A stretch of 64,000 bases of DNA from Chaetorhynchus papuensis (lineage: Eukaryota > Chordata > Aves > Passeriformes > Rhipiduridae). The notes under the pieces are model-generated. The model saw only the letters and a program-made list of their open reading frames with translations, searched no databases and was not told the origin of the DNA. The stretch is taken from positions 249,564 through 313,563 of the forward strand of contig VWYX01000898.1 of NCBI GenBank assembly GCA_013396525.1. The letters run 5' to 3'. A program made the position numbers and the translations under genes. Below are positions 62,301 to 64,000 of this stretch, piece after piece (within the stretch, counting starts at the first letter, position 1; each line of letters begins with the position of its first letter).

Positions 62301-64000
62301 CCAAGTCTTCCCCAGAGGACAGGGGCAGGGAAAGAAGAGGCAGAGATATCAGTGGATCCACATTCAGGCATCTATTTTAAAATCCCGAGAAGGGTGCATA
62401 GCAAGCGTGAGTCCTGCAAAGAGGGTTCTGGTCAGTGAGTGTGCCAATTTGGGTCTTATTGGAGAGAGCACCCTGAGGACTTCACTAGTGGTTTCTAAAA
62501 ATGCCAGCTGAGGTAGGGCTGCTGCCTCTCCTGTGTCCCACAGGGAGGTGGCAGTGCCAAGATCGGCACTCACCAGGGAAAGCTGCCTCTTCACTGGCCA
62601 CAGACAAAGCCTCTAACAGAGCCCCCTCTGCCCATATCCACACTCTTGATATTTCACTGAAAGCAAATTCAGAGCACACCTTTCTGTGCTCAGACAGCCT
62701 GAGCCTGCCCCCTCAGCCAAGGAAGCTGCTCAGCAGCCCGAGCTCCCGTCACGCTCATTCCCATGTTTCGCACGTTGCCAAGAGGCAAGAAGGTATTTCC
62801 CTACACTGCAACCTTTTATTTTCTGTTCTTTTTAGTCTGGCTAATATGTCTTCTTGGTAACCACAGTATAATAAATTTCATAGAGCATGACCAGCATACT
62901 TAGTTCATATTATTCATTTGCAGTCATTTATTTTTTTCCAGCTCCTCTTCCACTCCCGGTCCCCTCTCCCCAGCGCTCACTCTGTGGAATGATAATAATA
63001 CACACAGAGTGCCGGCTGGCTGAGAAGGACTTAAAAACAACAAGTAAGAGGATCTTTCTGTGCTCACACCTGTTTTAAGATTTGTTATCCTTAAAAAGAA
63101 AAGCTGTAGGGATTCACTCTCTTTCTTCCTTGTAGACCCCAGTGGAATATACCATTAAACCACAGGGAGGAGAGAAAGCCTTCAGTGCACTTAAATATAC
63201 TTATGTCAAATCCATCTCACTCTTCCTGCCTTCTTTCCTCAATCTAGCCACCGTTCCCAAGGGCTGGAGAACATTACAACCCATTCACTTTATATGAATG
63301 GGCACAGACAGACTTTTTCACCATTTCGATATGTCTACATTTGCAGGCATATCCTGTAGGCCAACAGAAACAGCCTTAATTTCAATTTACTGTCTCCCTG
63401 AGGAACATGCCATTCTCCTGAAAGTGGAAAAAACCCTCAACGGCTATTCCCTGCCCCCCTTCCCTCCACCTCAAGTCAAGATCTGAATTGGAGGGAAAAT
63501 TTCTCCCAAGATTAATGGACTGCCATTCTGATGCTTATAACAGGGCACATGATCTTTATTAAACAAGCAATGAACAACTTTCACCAAAATACTGTATTTG
63601 GAAGGTGCTCAGTGTTACTGGACACGACTCATCTAAATCTTTTCTCCAAGTCCCTGTAGACTGGTGTTATATTAAGAAAAAGAAAACATTCCGCAGTGGT
63701 CACTTAACTCTGCCTTGTTTTTCAGTGGTGCTATCAGTAATGACAAAAACAACACTAATAAAAAAGTAGCCAAGGTCTTGGCTTGCTAGCTTCAAATGCA
63801 GGCTAGGATCAGCTCAGCAAAGCCTAAATGGGAGATTGTCCCACCTTCCCAAGACAAGTGTTGGAAGCTGGCTATTATTGCAACAAACCAGAAACAAACC
63901 AGATAACAAATAAATATTCAGTGAATAGCGGGAGTATGAAAAACAACCAATACAGCTTGCCAGACCTTGCTGGTCACAGCTATGATTTAGAGTGAAGGAA
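59385..64000. other. Non-coding sequence, nothing firm
   Basis: AT-rich and complex. About 60480-60800 has many TAAT/ATTA words (homeodomain-type sites) and looks like candidate conserved non-coding DNA. Further CpGs occur at about 60190-60256. About 62280-62760 is a GC-richer pocket with chance frames of up to 119 codons. No gene, RNA or named repeat was recognised to the end of the window. Confidence 0.5.

Noticed and set aside
1..64000. tRNA, snRNA, CRISPR or bacterial-type operons
   Set aside because: I saw no tRNA B-box/arm pattern, no U6/U1-like sequence, no regularly spaced direct repeats, and the sequence is clearly vertebrate, so prokaryotic features do not apply.

Overview
This window looks like a non-genic stretch (intergenic, or inside a very large intron) of a bird genome. 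The main evidence for a bird or other sauropsid is a set of CR1 retrotransposon fragments. One of them (about 45828-46052) ends in the octamer tail (ATTCTGTG-type on the minus strand) typical of avian CR1. There are also old MIR-type SINE remnants, little young repeat content, AT-rich sequence and marked CpG depletion. I found no protein-coding gene, tRNA, rRNA, known small RNA or CRISPR array that I can support. The longest open frames (up to about 170 codons) are the size expected by chance in 64 kb, and none carries a domain I recognise.

Layout. 1-10 kb holds a CR1 fragment with readable ORF2 residues (about 1715-1985), a 26-bp tandem duplication near 5.5 kb, and two old MIR/L2-type pieces (about 6.6 and 7.7 kb). 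At 9965-10355 there is a roughly 370-bp dispersed element. A second copy, about 93% identical by hand alignment, lies in the opposite orientation at 28525-28911, so the two form an inverted pair 18 kb apart. 11-17 kb is mostly plain sequence, with a palindrome cluster at 11989-12034 and two striking hairpins: 13815-13880 (24-bp stem, one mismatch) and 16747-16809 (about 22 pairs with G-U wobbles, pre-miRNA-like, just after a strong polypyrimidine-AG). 19.5-20.0 kb resembles a 3' UTR end. 21.8 kb has a (CA)n microsatellite, and 22.28-22.43 kb on the minus strand looks like a small symmetric exon. 29-30 kb has MIR and CR1 remnants.

30-45 kb is almost featureless apart from a possible degraded LTR near 35.2-35.5 kb. 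45.8-54 kb contains two more CR1 fragments, several SINE remnants, a CTGGCT hexamer array and a compound TG/CG microsatellite. 58.7-60.8 kb stands out for a local CpG cluster (59166-59384) flanked by AT-rich, complex sequence that could be conserved regulatory DNA.

Because there are no genes, no pathway or operon can be described. The parts most worth following up are the two hairpins, the inverted repeat pair, the exon-like minus-strand segment and the CpG cluster. All repeat assignments come from memory of consensus sequences, with no database search; boundaries are approximate.
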